Source: Zygnema cylindricum (lineage: Eukaryota > Streptophyta > Zygnematophyceae > Zygnematales > Zygnemataceae). Taken from it: a DNA stretch of 64,000 nt. Where the stretch lies: assembly GCA_037447655.1 (NCBI GenBank), contig JBBHKE010002535.1:30703-94702 (forward strand), read 5' to 3'. Positions 39,061 to 50,081 of this stretch are shown here, in pieces. Within the stretch, counting starts at the first letter, position 1. Every line of letters starts with the position of its first letter. The notes below the pieces were generated by a model. It ran no database searches and was not told the origin of the DNA. It was given only the letters and a program-made list of their open reading frames with translations. Both the position numbers and the translations under genes were made by a program.

Positions 39061-39879
39061 TATTGTTAGAACAAATTCATCAAAAGTACTTCTACAACTT
39101 AGGGTATGTGCCCATGTATTAATTTACCGGGTTTTTTGTTAGCATGAAGGAGAGTGCTCCCCATTTTTTTCATTGCCCATCACGCACATGTACGTAAAAA
39201 ATTTGCAGTTAATGAAATTAACTTAAATAAAAGTTTACATCAACATTTGGTACTGTACTGTTTAACTAGCGGTAATTATTCTAATGTCGAATATTTATAG
39301 ATAGTGTAATGTAAAACTGTGACAGTTCGTACTAAAACTGCTTCATTATTTCGTAGTAGCGTACAAAATATGTGTCAGAGAATGGCGTCGAAAGGAAAAA
39401 TTGAGTGCGTCGCATGGAAAAGTGTACTCAGATTTCATTATAAGTCAACAAGACGAGGGAAAATGTGTCAGTCCGTACTAAAACTGCCCATTATTATGTA
39501 CAGCCGTACAAAATTAGTGTCAGATAATGGCGTCGACAGGGGAAATTACGTCGCACGGAAAAGAGTACTCAAATTTGATTACAAGTCATAAGAGACAAGA
39601 GAAAATCGCGAGAACGTGTTCTCACATATTCAGGCATCGAAAATGTGAACACGACTTTCGCGGCTACCCTAAAAGCATGGGAAACTGTATCGATTTTGTA
39701 ACTTTAACAGCGATTCACGGTGTACTTTCAACTTTTTTATAGATTCCGTACATTATTTCCGTACAGTTTATCCATACACGAAAAGTAAACGAAATTTACG
39801 AAATATTAAAAAAACCAAAAAAATAATGCATAATCGTAAAAAAATCAAAATTTTAACGAATGAAACCTCTATGGTTATC
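39061..39879. mobile_element. Truncated TACACCG-family MITE and flanks
   Basis: Ends at 39724 with ACAGCGATTCACGGTGTA, a clear family terminus. The interior carries two near-copies of GTCAGTCCGTACTAAAACTG / GTGTCAGATAATGGCGTCG (about 39320-39430 and 39465-39570). The left end near 39252 is poorly preserved. No coding gene; frames at 39319-39591 translate the repeats. Confidence 0.45.
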
Positions 39880-40010
39880 ATGTGTTGGGCATGGTCGGTA
39901 AACCCCTTCTCCAGGCATCGAAAGCGGAAGGAGACTACGGCTGTCCACGTGACAAAACAAGGGGTTTTCTTTTCGTTTTCTATAATTTAACCTAAAATTT
40001 GTAAAAATTG
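39880..40010. repeat. Displaced piece of right palindrome arm
   Basis: Inverted match to 17274-17420: GTTATCATGTGTTGGGCATG, GGTCGGTAA, CCCCTTCTCCAGGCATCGAA, GTCCACGTG. It shows that the arm continues here after the 33.2-39.9 kb interruption. Confidence 0.75.
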
Positions 40011-41342
40011 GTGTTGTGTATCAGTAACCATTTGTTGATAACCATAGTTGTTCAAATCGCATAGTACGCACGAAACAAACGCGCGAATAATAAGTGCGCT
40101 TCGCATTTAGCGATTGAAAAATTCGTTAAAATGCATTGTTTTATTTTGCATCCATACTACTCCGTACATTTGTCAAATTGAAATGACTCATGTGCCGTAG
40201 TTTGAACATTTAACGTTAAATGAGCGCTCTCCAATTGTAGGTATTTATATAACAATTGCACCTCATGTGTGTATCGGCTCTTCTACATCAACTGGTTACG
40301 AACAACGCGACTAATCGACAGGCTAATCTTTGCTAATAACACCTTTTTTTGACAACGTCATATTTTGTGTCTGTACAGAGAGCCATGTCGAGGAGATTTG
40401 ATGGCGCCTTCTTTGTACATGATTTTTCACGGCGGCATCTCCGTAGAAAATTTGAAAAAGACAACCGTACAAAACTGAAAAAAATAGCCCTACAAAAATT
40501 CAAACTTACCACGTGCAAATGGTGCAACTTCTCTTTTCAAAAAAAAAATCCGATTTTTTATTCCGAATTTCTTTTTTTTCATTTCTTTTATTTTTTGTCA
40601 TAATATGATTCTGGTAAAAAGATGGTATAGTCTAAGATCTGAATTTGGCCCTACATGTTGTCATTATAGCTTGTGAAGCTGTCGTCCGTATCCAGTTGAT
40701 GTAGAAGAGCCAATAGGCGCATAGACTGTGGTAGCTATTTAAATACTAACGATTGGTGAGCGCTCATTTAACGAAAACCATACAAACAACGACATAAGAA
40801 ATATTCCCTAATAAACCCTTAAAAGTTTCCGTTTAGATTACCGTACATAAATAATAAGCAAATTTTAACGATTATTCCAAAAATCACGAATAATACGTAG
40901 TAAACGGCAAATTTGAAAAAATTGCACGAATTGAACAACTATGATGATAACAGATATGTACATTTATTTAACCTACCAACAATTGATATATAGGTCTATT
41001 ATATCGGTGACGAAATTATTGCTTTAAAAAATTGATATATCTCAATGAATTACTGATAAATGTCGGGCCCTAAAATTATCGGTGATAACTTTATGGTGTA
41101 GACCATACACTTATACTGCTTCGTACCAACGCCATGACATGGCATGCTATACCATATAATATGTAAAATATAACACAATATAATGTAAAGTACTATGATA
41201 TAGTATACAATATTTTTGACACTTATCGGTCATAACAAATTTGTCGGTTCATGAGCGATATACCGAGATCCCTCACCGTTCAATAATCGATAATTATCGT
41301 TATCGCTTTTATCGCGATAAGTTTTGACCCGATACAAAACAC
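40011..41342. mobile_element. TIR element with GTGTTGTGTATCGG ends, interrupted
   Basis: Begins GTGTTGTGTATCAGTAACCA at 40011 and ends GACCCGATACAAAACAC at 41342, an inverted counterpart of the element at 16637-17273. It is split by a nested element at 40043-40943. The nested MITE of the left copy is absent, so that MITE inserted after the two copies separated or was lost precisely here. Confidence 0.5.
40043..40943. mobile_element. hAT-like non-autonomous foldback element
   Basis: Terminal repeats CATAGTTGTTCAAAT and ATTGAACAACTATG are inverted. The eight bases outside each end are TTGATAAC and ATGATAAC, a seven-of-eight target duplication, as hAT elements leave. A longer subterminal inverted repeat pairs 40205-40300 (GAGCGCTC, CGGCTCTTCTACATCAACTG) with 40690-40780 (CCAGTTGATGTAGAAGAGCC, GAGCGCTCATTTAACG). 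No transposase frame is visible. Confidence 0.6.
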
Positions 41343-44100
41343 TACTAAAAACCATAAAATAACAAACGTCATCTTTAACCTTTTAATCTACTCCAATTTG
41401 GCGTTTTCCTCGTTTCGACCCTCTCCCACGCGATACCAGCTCATCTTCAAACTTTAACTCAAATCGACTACTTTAACTGAAATCAACTAGAAGGTCAGTT
41501 TAGTTGAAGTAACATTTGGAAAAACGAATAGAAAGGTGTTTACGCAAGGGCAATAAGTATTTTAACATGAATAAGGAGAACACACGCTATTTTTGTTTTT
41601 TGGCGTCACTTATCTACGTAAAAAGTTGTAGGGGTCTTATACCCCCGATTTCATTCATGCGTCAATTGCAAAAGTTCATGTCGTTGTCGCCTATCCTTTT
41701 CCCTATCATACTACATCTCATTTTTCCTAATTCTTAGAATGAACACGACAATATTAGTATTGTTTGAAAAATCTCTTAAGGACAAATTTTTGACAACCTC
41801 TGCATTAAGTTTGATAGATGTTTAAATGAGAAAAGACAAAAAAACAAAATTGAGAATCCATGGCAAGAAGCTTACGAGTTAATGACGTCGACAATGTCAT
41901 ATGTGGGTGTTAAGTCGCAATGTTACAATACCCTAAAGATATACGATGTCACTAAAAACTAGACATCTACAATTGTCGCTAATTTCGTAGTGAATTGACA
42001 TTTTAATCCAAAATGTGCATTGAAAGAAAACCATCAAGATATAAAAAGGGTAAAAAAAAAATCAAAGACTACAAAATCCAAAAAAGATTAAGACATAGAA
42101 TAAAAAAAAAAAACTTAGAATGATTAGAGCGAATGACCACCAAAACAAATCATGTTTATTAAATATGACTACAAATATATTCCAATATGTGTAATGGAAT
42201 AAATTGGGGTAAAAAAAAACATTTATAGACTAAAAAATCTAAAAGAGATTAAGTCATGCAATATAAGTGGAAAAAGACAAAAGTAACGAAGAGAATAACC
42301 ACTAGAACCAAGCGTATTTACCAAAGATGACTATTTTTCTTGAATACGAGAAAATTATAGTACATGAATACCCAAAACCTTAACAAACTAGAGTATAAAC
42401 CGTCGAAGATCATGGATGTGGATTAGATCTCGAGTTCATATTTTCAAAAATCATCGATGTGGAATAGATGTTGTGATAGAATGACCGAGTGGCATCGCCA
42501 ATCGGCCACCATGTTGGCCACCGTGCTTCACCAGAAGAGAGTTCCATCTTGCGCTCGTTGACGGGCAAAGAGGACACATGAAGGGTGAAAATCAGTAATT
42601 AGGTCCAATAGAAGACTCATTCGACCAATAAACTCCAATAGTGTTTGTGCATATTTGATAAAAAGAAAGCTAATAGACCCGTTGGAAGAGTTGAAAATGT
42701 TCGTCGCAAACGAGACAAACACATTAGTCGTGTCGCTTTGAGTGTAATCTCATCCTTTAGAAGTCATTACGTCTTGATTTACCACGCCCAAGCAGAATGT
42801 TGTTTGAGAAAGAACGTGGGTTTCAGTCAAATTGGTGAGTAGTACATCACCACGGGTAATTTTAGAGTAGTGGAAAAAAGCCATGTGAACTTAATCGAAC
42901 CATGTGAACTTAATCACTTTGAAGACCACTAAATGACCAACCAAGATCAATGACGAGCAAAGACAAACTCCATAAGAAAGTTATCGTTCCAATAATTAAT
43001 TTCACATATTTTTCTTCCTCCTCTTCATCTCCGTTGTCGTCTTCATCCTCATAAAATAGGGAATGCATATCCTTATCACCCATCTCACATCACCTTCTCA
43101 CATCACCTTTTGGGTGTAAAAAAAGACGCGTCAATAAAAGTTCCAACGTACTTACTATAAACGTTTAAAAAAAATACATTTTACATTATATGTACTTAAG
43201 ACTTTACGATTTTATAAAAAATGTTGTTTTTATAAAAAACAAACTTACTTTTTGTTTATTTGCCATATTTTATACAACCAATACGCATTACCAGTTTAAT
43301 TTTTTTACCAATATGTAAGTGATTGTTGTACACAACAAATTTGAATTTTTTACCACTAGAGAGGGGAAATGAGGCATTTTGATTTTTTTACCATTAGAGA
43401 GGGGAAATGAGGCATTAATCGTTTGAAAAATCTTTCAGTTACGGTTTGTTTTATTATTTTTTCTCCTCTTCTCTTAACATCTCTCCTCCTCTAGTTTGTC
43501 TCTCTTTCGCTCCTCTCCTCTCCTTTCTTCTCTTCTCATCTGCTCTCTTCATAGAGCCCAAACTTAAGGGTCCATATCTATAAAAATATAAAGATAAAGA
43601 ACATGTATTTTAATATTTTTATAAAAAGTCACGCCAAAGGTAAGGCTAGGTCGCTTCTCGCTGAAATATAAAAAACTTATATAACCAACATAAAACCATT
43701 TCAATTATCGTTTAGTAAATATATATATGAGTTTTTTTCATTGTTTTTTTATCTTTGCGAGCTATGGTTTAATAAAAGGTTAAATAAAAACGTTTCGGAG
43801 AAAAATAGAAAAGCGTGATTAACTCGGATAGAGAAGATACAAAAACAAAAAGAGAGAAAAAAATTATCATTTTTTTTATTGATTTTTTTCCTTTTTAGAA
43901 AGAGATCAAATGTAAAATTTGGTGGATGAGTTCTAAAATGATAAAATTTTCACCCTAACTATATATTTTCAAAGAAAAAAATATTTTATTATTTTTTTAT
44001 TAAATTTAATTTAAAAACGACACCCTAACTATAAGCGATATAATAGGCGTTTCGAACGTATATAAAAATATGCAAAATGCAATTTTGTATTTTTTAATAT
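41343..44100. repeat. Block R, third copy (partial, decayed)
   Basis: Follows the same order as 33.8-36.5 kb: ACTTTAACTCAAATC, GTTGAAGTAACATTTGGAAA, CGTCACTTAT, TTGCAAAAGTTCATGTCG at 41.4-41.7, AACAAACTAGAGT near 42.38, CATCACCACGGGTAATTT near 42.85, TTTGGTGGATGAGTTC near 43.92. It has more substitutions and indels than the other two. No gene is seen. Confidence 0.6.
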
Positions 44101-47100
44101 TGGAAATTTTAAGTAGAAATACTTCTTTGTCTTTTCCTTCATTCTCTCATTTTTTATTTTTTTTATTAGCATTTTTTATTTTTTTTTTTTTTTTTTGTTT
44201 TTTTTAATTTTATTTATTTGTTTTTTTATCTTGTTTTTGTTTTGTGTTTGTTTTTTTTTTTTTCTTTAAGAAGTATCAAGAATATTTCATATATTTTTTT
44301 TAAATAAAAAAAAAAAAAAACAATGCATATAATACTGAAAAAAAAAATACAAAAAAAGAAAAAAAAAATCACGATCTAACAATCTATAGACTTGCAAATT
44401 AATCTTGCAATTTATTCCAATTTCATTGTACTCTGATCTCTTATAAAATTAAAACTGGATTTTTAGTTACGAAATGTATTTGTAATTACCTATTTGTATT
44501 TATTCAATATTTTGATAAATATATTAATTCATAATATACAATAATAATTCAAAAAAATAATAACAATCGGATTGAATTTACATCTTAATTTTTAATTATT
44601 CGTACAAAAAAGAGCCATTAAGCCATTAAAATAAAATAAAAAAATAAAATCAAAAGAAAAATTGTAACACGTACAAAAGCAAGTAAGTAATGTAAAAAAA
44701 ATCAAATAATAATAATTACAATTCCATAAGCAAAAATAAATGACAAAGTTAATAACAATTCGATAAAGCAAAAATAAATGACAAAACAAAAATATCAAAG
44801 CAAAAATGAACGACAAAAGACAAAAAACAAAACAAACATGTATGGGTAGACAAAAAAACCTAAAGCAAAAATAAACGACAAAACAAAAACGTGTACATCT
44901 TTTAAAAAATTATAACTAAATTTTAATTGTGAAATGTATTTGTTATTACTGATTTAATGAACTACTATATTTGTATTTATTCGATTATTCAATTATCCAT
45001 TAATATATCAATCGTTGATATACAATAATACCTAAAAAGAATAATAACAATTTGATAAAAATAAAATTACTTTTCTACATCTTAATTTTTGATTATAAAT
45101 CTTGTGAGAGCAGATCGTGAATTTGTTCGTTTTAAATATTTAACACTAAAACGAAAATACTATTTTAAAGTAAAACACTTTTATTTATAAAAATAAATAA
45201 TAACAATAATTAGATTGCGAAAAAATACATTTTACTGCTAAAATTTGAAACAACAAAAAAAACACTATTAAAAAAAAAAAACAAATCAGTATTTTTCATC
45301 GTCCTTTTTTTGTTAAATTTAAAAGCTTTTATAAAGTTCAGTAATTGACGTTTTAATTACTTTTTAGTTTCTTCATCGTAAATATCTTTCTAACATCCGT
45401 TTGTTTACATGATGGGAAAATTAAAAAATTGTAAATAAAAAATGTAGCATGATCGCTCTTCTTCGTCGGCATTCAAAAAACTTAAAGCGTCTGTAATCTT
45501 AGATCTTTTTAGATTATAATTGTGTTTTCAATTTTTGTGAATGTGAATTTCAATTTTAAATTGAAAATGTTTTTTTTTTGTGCATAGATTACGAATGACG
45601 AATATGAAATAATAACCATCACTATAAAAATAAATGATGAAAGCCTTTTATCTGTCGCCTCTTGATTGTTGTCTATTTTTTTTATGGCTGTTTGTTTATT
45701 TTCCCTTAACAAAAAGTTTTTTTTACTTTTTTGGTTGCAAGTCTGAAATTAAAAGCATTAAAATTAACAACAAAAAAAATAAAAAAATGATGAAGAAAAA
45801 CACGAAAATAAGAATTGCAATCAATAGAACGCGTATTTAACTGTAAGTAAAAAACTTAAAAAAAAACATAAAATATCCATATTATTTATTTTTATTTTTT
45901 ATAATTTATCTAAATGTAAATATGAAAGCTAAAAACTCTTACCAATATGTAAACGTAAAACATAAGCCAAACAATGCGTTAAACCTTCAAAACAAAAAGA
46001 AAAGAAAAAATTCACGTTTCAACCTAAAATGAACAAAATGTATCCGCAAAATCAAAAAGTAGAAAAAAATGAATTTATGATTTTTTTTTTTTTTAAAACA
46101 TCTAAATACATATGTTTTAACCTTATATATCATATTATCATTTCATTGACAAAAATATACATTTTTTTATTTATTTATTACTTTAAACAATTTAAAACAT
46201 TCTTTAATTTCCTTTTACAATTATGAAATAAAATTCATCCTAAATGATAACTTTAAGAAGAAAAAAAAAAGTAAAAAGAAAGAAGAAAAGTTAGTAAATT
46301 TGCTAATGGTTGAAGAATAGTATTATAAGTTTTATCCTAAATGCCTAAAAAGAAAGCAAAAAAAAAAAATTTAAAGATAAATTTTATTAAAAATTATTAA
46401 AATTATTGAGTTATGAAGTGATTTTGTTTACTACTTTTTCTTATTACAACTAAAATGTGTAAGTGCAATGTGACTTTCAAAAACTTTATACCTGTTTTTT
46501 CTGTAAATGTAATGTTGTTTATATATTCAAACAACATAAGGTAAAAACCTAGAAATTTGAAGTCATTATGTGGATACCATGGCTTTTTTTTAACAATGTA
46601 ATATTATATTTATATAAATTTTTTTGTTATTGATTATATTTAATCGTATGTGTGGGAATGTAGTTAAGTTTAGAGGGCCAAACGTTTTTTCATAGAATGA
46701 ATGAATTTGTTTTTTTTTATCATTTTTGAACAAAAAAGTTAGTTTCCTATTTAAAAATAAAAATATACTTTAAAAAGAAATGTAAAATTTTAAATTATTA
46801 ACAAAAATGTCAAAAAAAACTCAGAGAAAATAATTTAAATCAAAATTAAACTATTAACAAAAAATATCAAAAAAAACTTTAAGATTTTTTTTTGTTATGG
46901 TTTTGTGTTTTTTTTTATATAGAAAAAAATATGAATTCGTGAAAATTGAAAATCATTCATAAAAATTTTTGTTTTCCCAAAATATAAAATCTAACAAAAA
47001 TTTCAATTTTTCAAAAACCATCGAAATAACTTCAAATTGGATTGTATGTATCCATTTATGGTGTTTTTTTTTTTTATCGCATTTTTTTTATTATAAAATT

Positions 47101-47500
47101 GTCTTAAAATGAGAGTGGTATGTATCCATTTATGGTGTTTATTTTCATTTTTATTTTATTACATTTTTATTTTTTAGAAAAAAAATTGTCTCAGACGAAA
47201 TTTATTTTCCTATTAACCTTAACTCTACGAATTGTTTAAAGTGAAAGTTCTAAAAGAATTAATATAAATGGTTTTTTTTTTTTTGTGTTTTTTTAGTGTT
47301 TTTTTGTTGTTTTTTTGTTTTTTTTTTTATAAAGTTAAAATACTAATTTTTATTTTTTACTATTTTTTGTTTTATTGATTTATCTTTTCTCTTTGACTCT
47401 TTATATTTGTTTTTCTCTCCCGTTTGACTCGTATTTGTAATCGTGTGTTAATTCGTATATATCAACAATCTACAAATAATCCACACAGTGGATGATTTTT
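44101..47500. other. Very AT-rich, low-complexity, no gene
   Basis: Long T and A runs. The word family GCAAAAATAAATGACAAA recurs several times at 44725-44880. A near-duplicate pair GTATGTATCCATTTATGGTG lies at 47045 and 47117. Small frames such as 45634-45840 and 46029-46226 consist of K, N, I and F and are composition artefacts. Confidence 0.6.
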
Positions 47501-47524
47501 GCGATTGTTTCGTGGATATGGAAA

Positions 47525-47890
47525 AAGATAAACATTCAACGATTAAACTTTGCGCATTCATGCTTGGACATTTATGCTTGGAGTATCCTGATAAGTAAAA
47601 AATATAAACATCCAACAGTTAAGCTCTACGCATTTATGCTCGGAGTTTCTTCATAGGCATAGTGTCAACATATTTTGTATGACCAAAAAACAAAAAATGC
47701 TGTGAAAATGAATGAAAACGTACGGCGTCTAATAAACTACAACACTTTTTCTCTAATGGAAAACTATGTAACTACCACACTTTTTCTCTAATGGAAGACC
47801 ACTCTGTCCGGTTAAACAACCGCATTTTTCCTATAATAGAAGACCATCCACGTTTCCTCTAATGGAAGACCACCCAGACCGTCAAATCCC
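47525..47890. repeat. Short tandem duplications
   Basis: A unit of about 75 bp, AAACATTCAACGATTAAACT, TTTATGCTTGGAGT, occurs at 47530 and 47605. It is followed by four copies of a unit of about 35 bp with TTTTTCTCTAATGGAAGACC (47745-47880). Confidence 0.65.
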
Positions 47891-48079
47891 CACTCAACTA
47901 TACCAAGTTCGTACTTTTGTGTGCTTTAATTGTGTTATGATTTTCACAGCGATGTAAGTGCTTTCGCCCAACCTAAATTATTATACGCTTATCACTAACC
48001 CATCTTTTTTACCCTCTTGTAGCCAAGGAAAACGAGAAAGTTTTCTCGTAAAATTGCAAATAAGTATGTTTTCACGTAA

Positions 48080-48560
48080 AATTGCACACGCGCCCATCGT
48101 TCAGTTGTGACCTAGTTAAGGGTGTGTATCGAGAGGCCTTTGCCGTTATTCGATATGTACTTAATTCTGGGTACCCGATAAGCGATACATCTTCTCTATA
48201 TATGGAGAAGCTAAAAATCGAGACATTTTGTCGATATATCGGCTCAATATTCCGATTAATTTAAACCGCGATATGTCGAAGTGACGCTGATTTAAAAAAT
48301 AATAATTTTAACCCCACCCCTCCCCGCTCCCCCCCCGGTGTGGCGCGCCCTCAACCGTCGCCACGCGGGTGGGGATATTCTAAACTAATTACCGTACAAT
48401 ATTTTTGTACTAAATCTGTACGGAAACCCACCTCCCATCATATATATCGCGATAATATTTGTTGACCCTGGAGCGACATATAGGCCCTGGTGACCGTTCT
48501 ATATTCAATATATTTGAATATATAGTTTATCGCGATAAGTTTTTACCCGATACCCAACAC
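48080..48560. mobile_element. TIR element with GTGTTG..TATCGG ends, third copy
   Basis: The right end, TATCGCGATAAGTTTTTACC, CGATACCCAACAC, is the same terminus as at 41342 and 16637. The left end around 48120 (GGGTGTGTATCGAGAGG) is a diverged GTGTTGTGTATCGG. The interior holds ATATATCGG words and a GC-rich patch (48313-48370) unlike the surroundings. Confidence 0.45.
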
Positions 48561-49063
48561 TACACCGCCAATCGCTATAAGAGTTAAAGAATATATAGCG
48601 TAAAAAAAAATTAGTATTATTAACGCTTATTAGGAAAAAAAATTCAAAAATAACATATATAATAATTAATATCTAACTCTAATTTGGGTTTTTTAAATAA
48701 TAAATACATGTCGTATCGATGTCTACATCAATATATGTACCCGTACAAAATGTGACAATTCGTACGCCAAAATCTGAATATTCGAGTTTGCCTCTCTTTT
48801 TCCAGTGCACATTCACATGCGTGCGCAATTACATTAAATGACTTTTTGAACATTTTTATTTCACGAAGTACATTTCGGTACGGAAAAACTGTGTCCGTAC
48901 ACCACACTACAAACATCGCAGTGTACTTCCGTTATTAACGCTAATTAAAAAAAGAACCCTAAAAGACGTAAAGGAAAAAATAGAATTATGGATTGTATTT
49001 CAGGTTTAAAATAAAAAGGGCACCGAATTAGCGTTATTTACTCTAATAGTGATTGGCGGTGTA
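48561..49063. mobile_element. MITE, TACACCGCCAATCG ends
   Basis: A 503-bp element with near-perfect ends: TACACCGCCAATCGCTAT at the left and ATAGTGATTGGCGGTGTA at the right. It sits directly against the end of the preceding element. No coding frame; GTACGG-type words lie inside. Confidence 0.75.
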
Positions 49064-50081
49064 TTGTAATGCTACAGTAGCACAACACGCTAGTACATCG
49101 CATCGCACCGCAATTGCCTTGTGCCTATCAGAGGTCGCAAAAGTCAAAATTTTAAATAACCGAGACCGACCGTTTTTTTTTTCAAAATCTGAGTAACCGA
49201 CGCCTGACTGAGTTATGTCACGCTCCTAAATTGTTAACCGCTACCCGAAACACGTTAACAAAAATAAAAGTTTTTTCGCCACTAACCGTACCCGCCCGTA
49301 CCCGAATAAGTACAAAATTAGTGGTACATATCCCGTATACCTTCCACGATAACAAAAGTACCATAGACAGCACACAATTTTCATTTTTGTAGGCTTTTTG
49401 CTTGCCCGACCGTAACCGATTTTTTATTTCTTTTCTGTGAATCAACCGCCCGAATCCGCCCGGCTCTCCAAATTTGGCAACCGAATCCGTTCCGGATCCG
49501 ACGCGGGCGGTCGGTTTATGGTCGGTCATGCTTTCGGTTGACCGTTTGCGACCTCTGGTGCCTATTGCTGACATAGTCATACATCTAGCCAATTGGTAAT
49601 AAAAAACAGCCGATATATATCGTCTTCCACACATCGGCCACCGATGTATTGTCTTTCGATTTGCTGCGATACGCAACGCTACATTACTGTAATGTACACT
49701 TGTACAGTTCTGTACAGGCCTGTAGCTTATTGGTTTCTTTGATGTTCCTTCCAATTTCAAGGCATGGGGCGGAGCGCCACGTATGCTATTCCACAGTTTC
49801 AAATTCTACAGAAGGAATAACGAAACCTCTCGCTTGCAGAACTGTAGAAGGCTAGAAGCTCACGCCTGCCTAAACTCTGTTGACACGTGGCGATTCACTT
49901 TTCGATCCACATGTCAGTCGTAGAAGAATATCTATTATGAAGCCCAGGAAATCTCCTCCTGTCATCCTTGAACTCGTGGACCTTCAAGCAAGTGTCGAGA
50001 ACAAGGCAAGCAGGTTCCACGAAGCCGATATACAAAATTCACAGAAACCAGACCACGAATGGAGACACAATCCACAGCTCC
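49064..50081 (+). promoter_or_regulatory. 5' region of the GH3 gene with G-box and upstream ATGs
   Basis: Contains CACGTG at 49884-49889. It also contains an upstream frame starting ATG at 49937 that ends at 50176, overlapping the GH3 start codon (50082) in another frame. A further ATG occurs at about 50058. Whether these are in the mRNA depends on where transcription starts. A minus-strand frame (49802-49218) is not recognisable. Confidence 0.4.

Noticed and set aside
49218-49802. 194-codon minus-strand frame upstream of the GH3 gene
   Set aside because: No recognisable domain, it overlaps MITE-derived and promoter sequence, and its codons look random.
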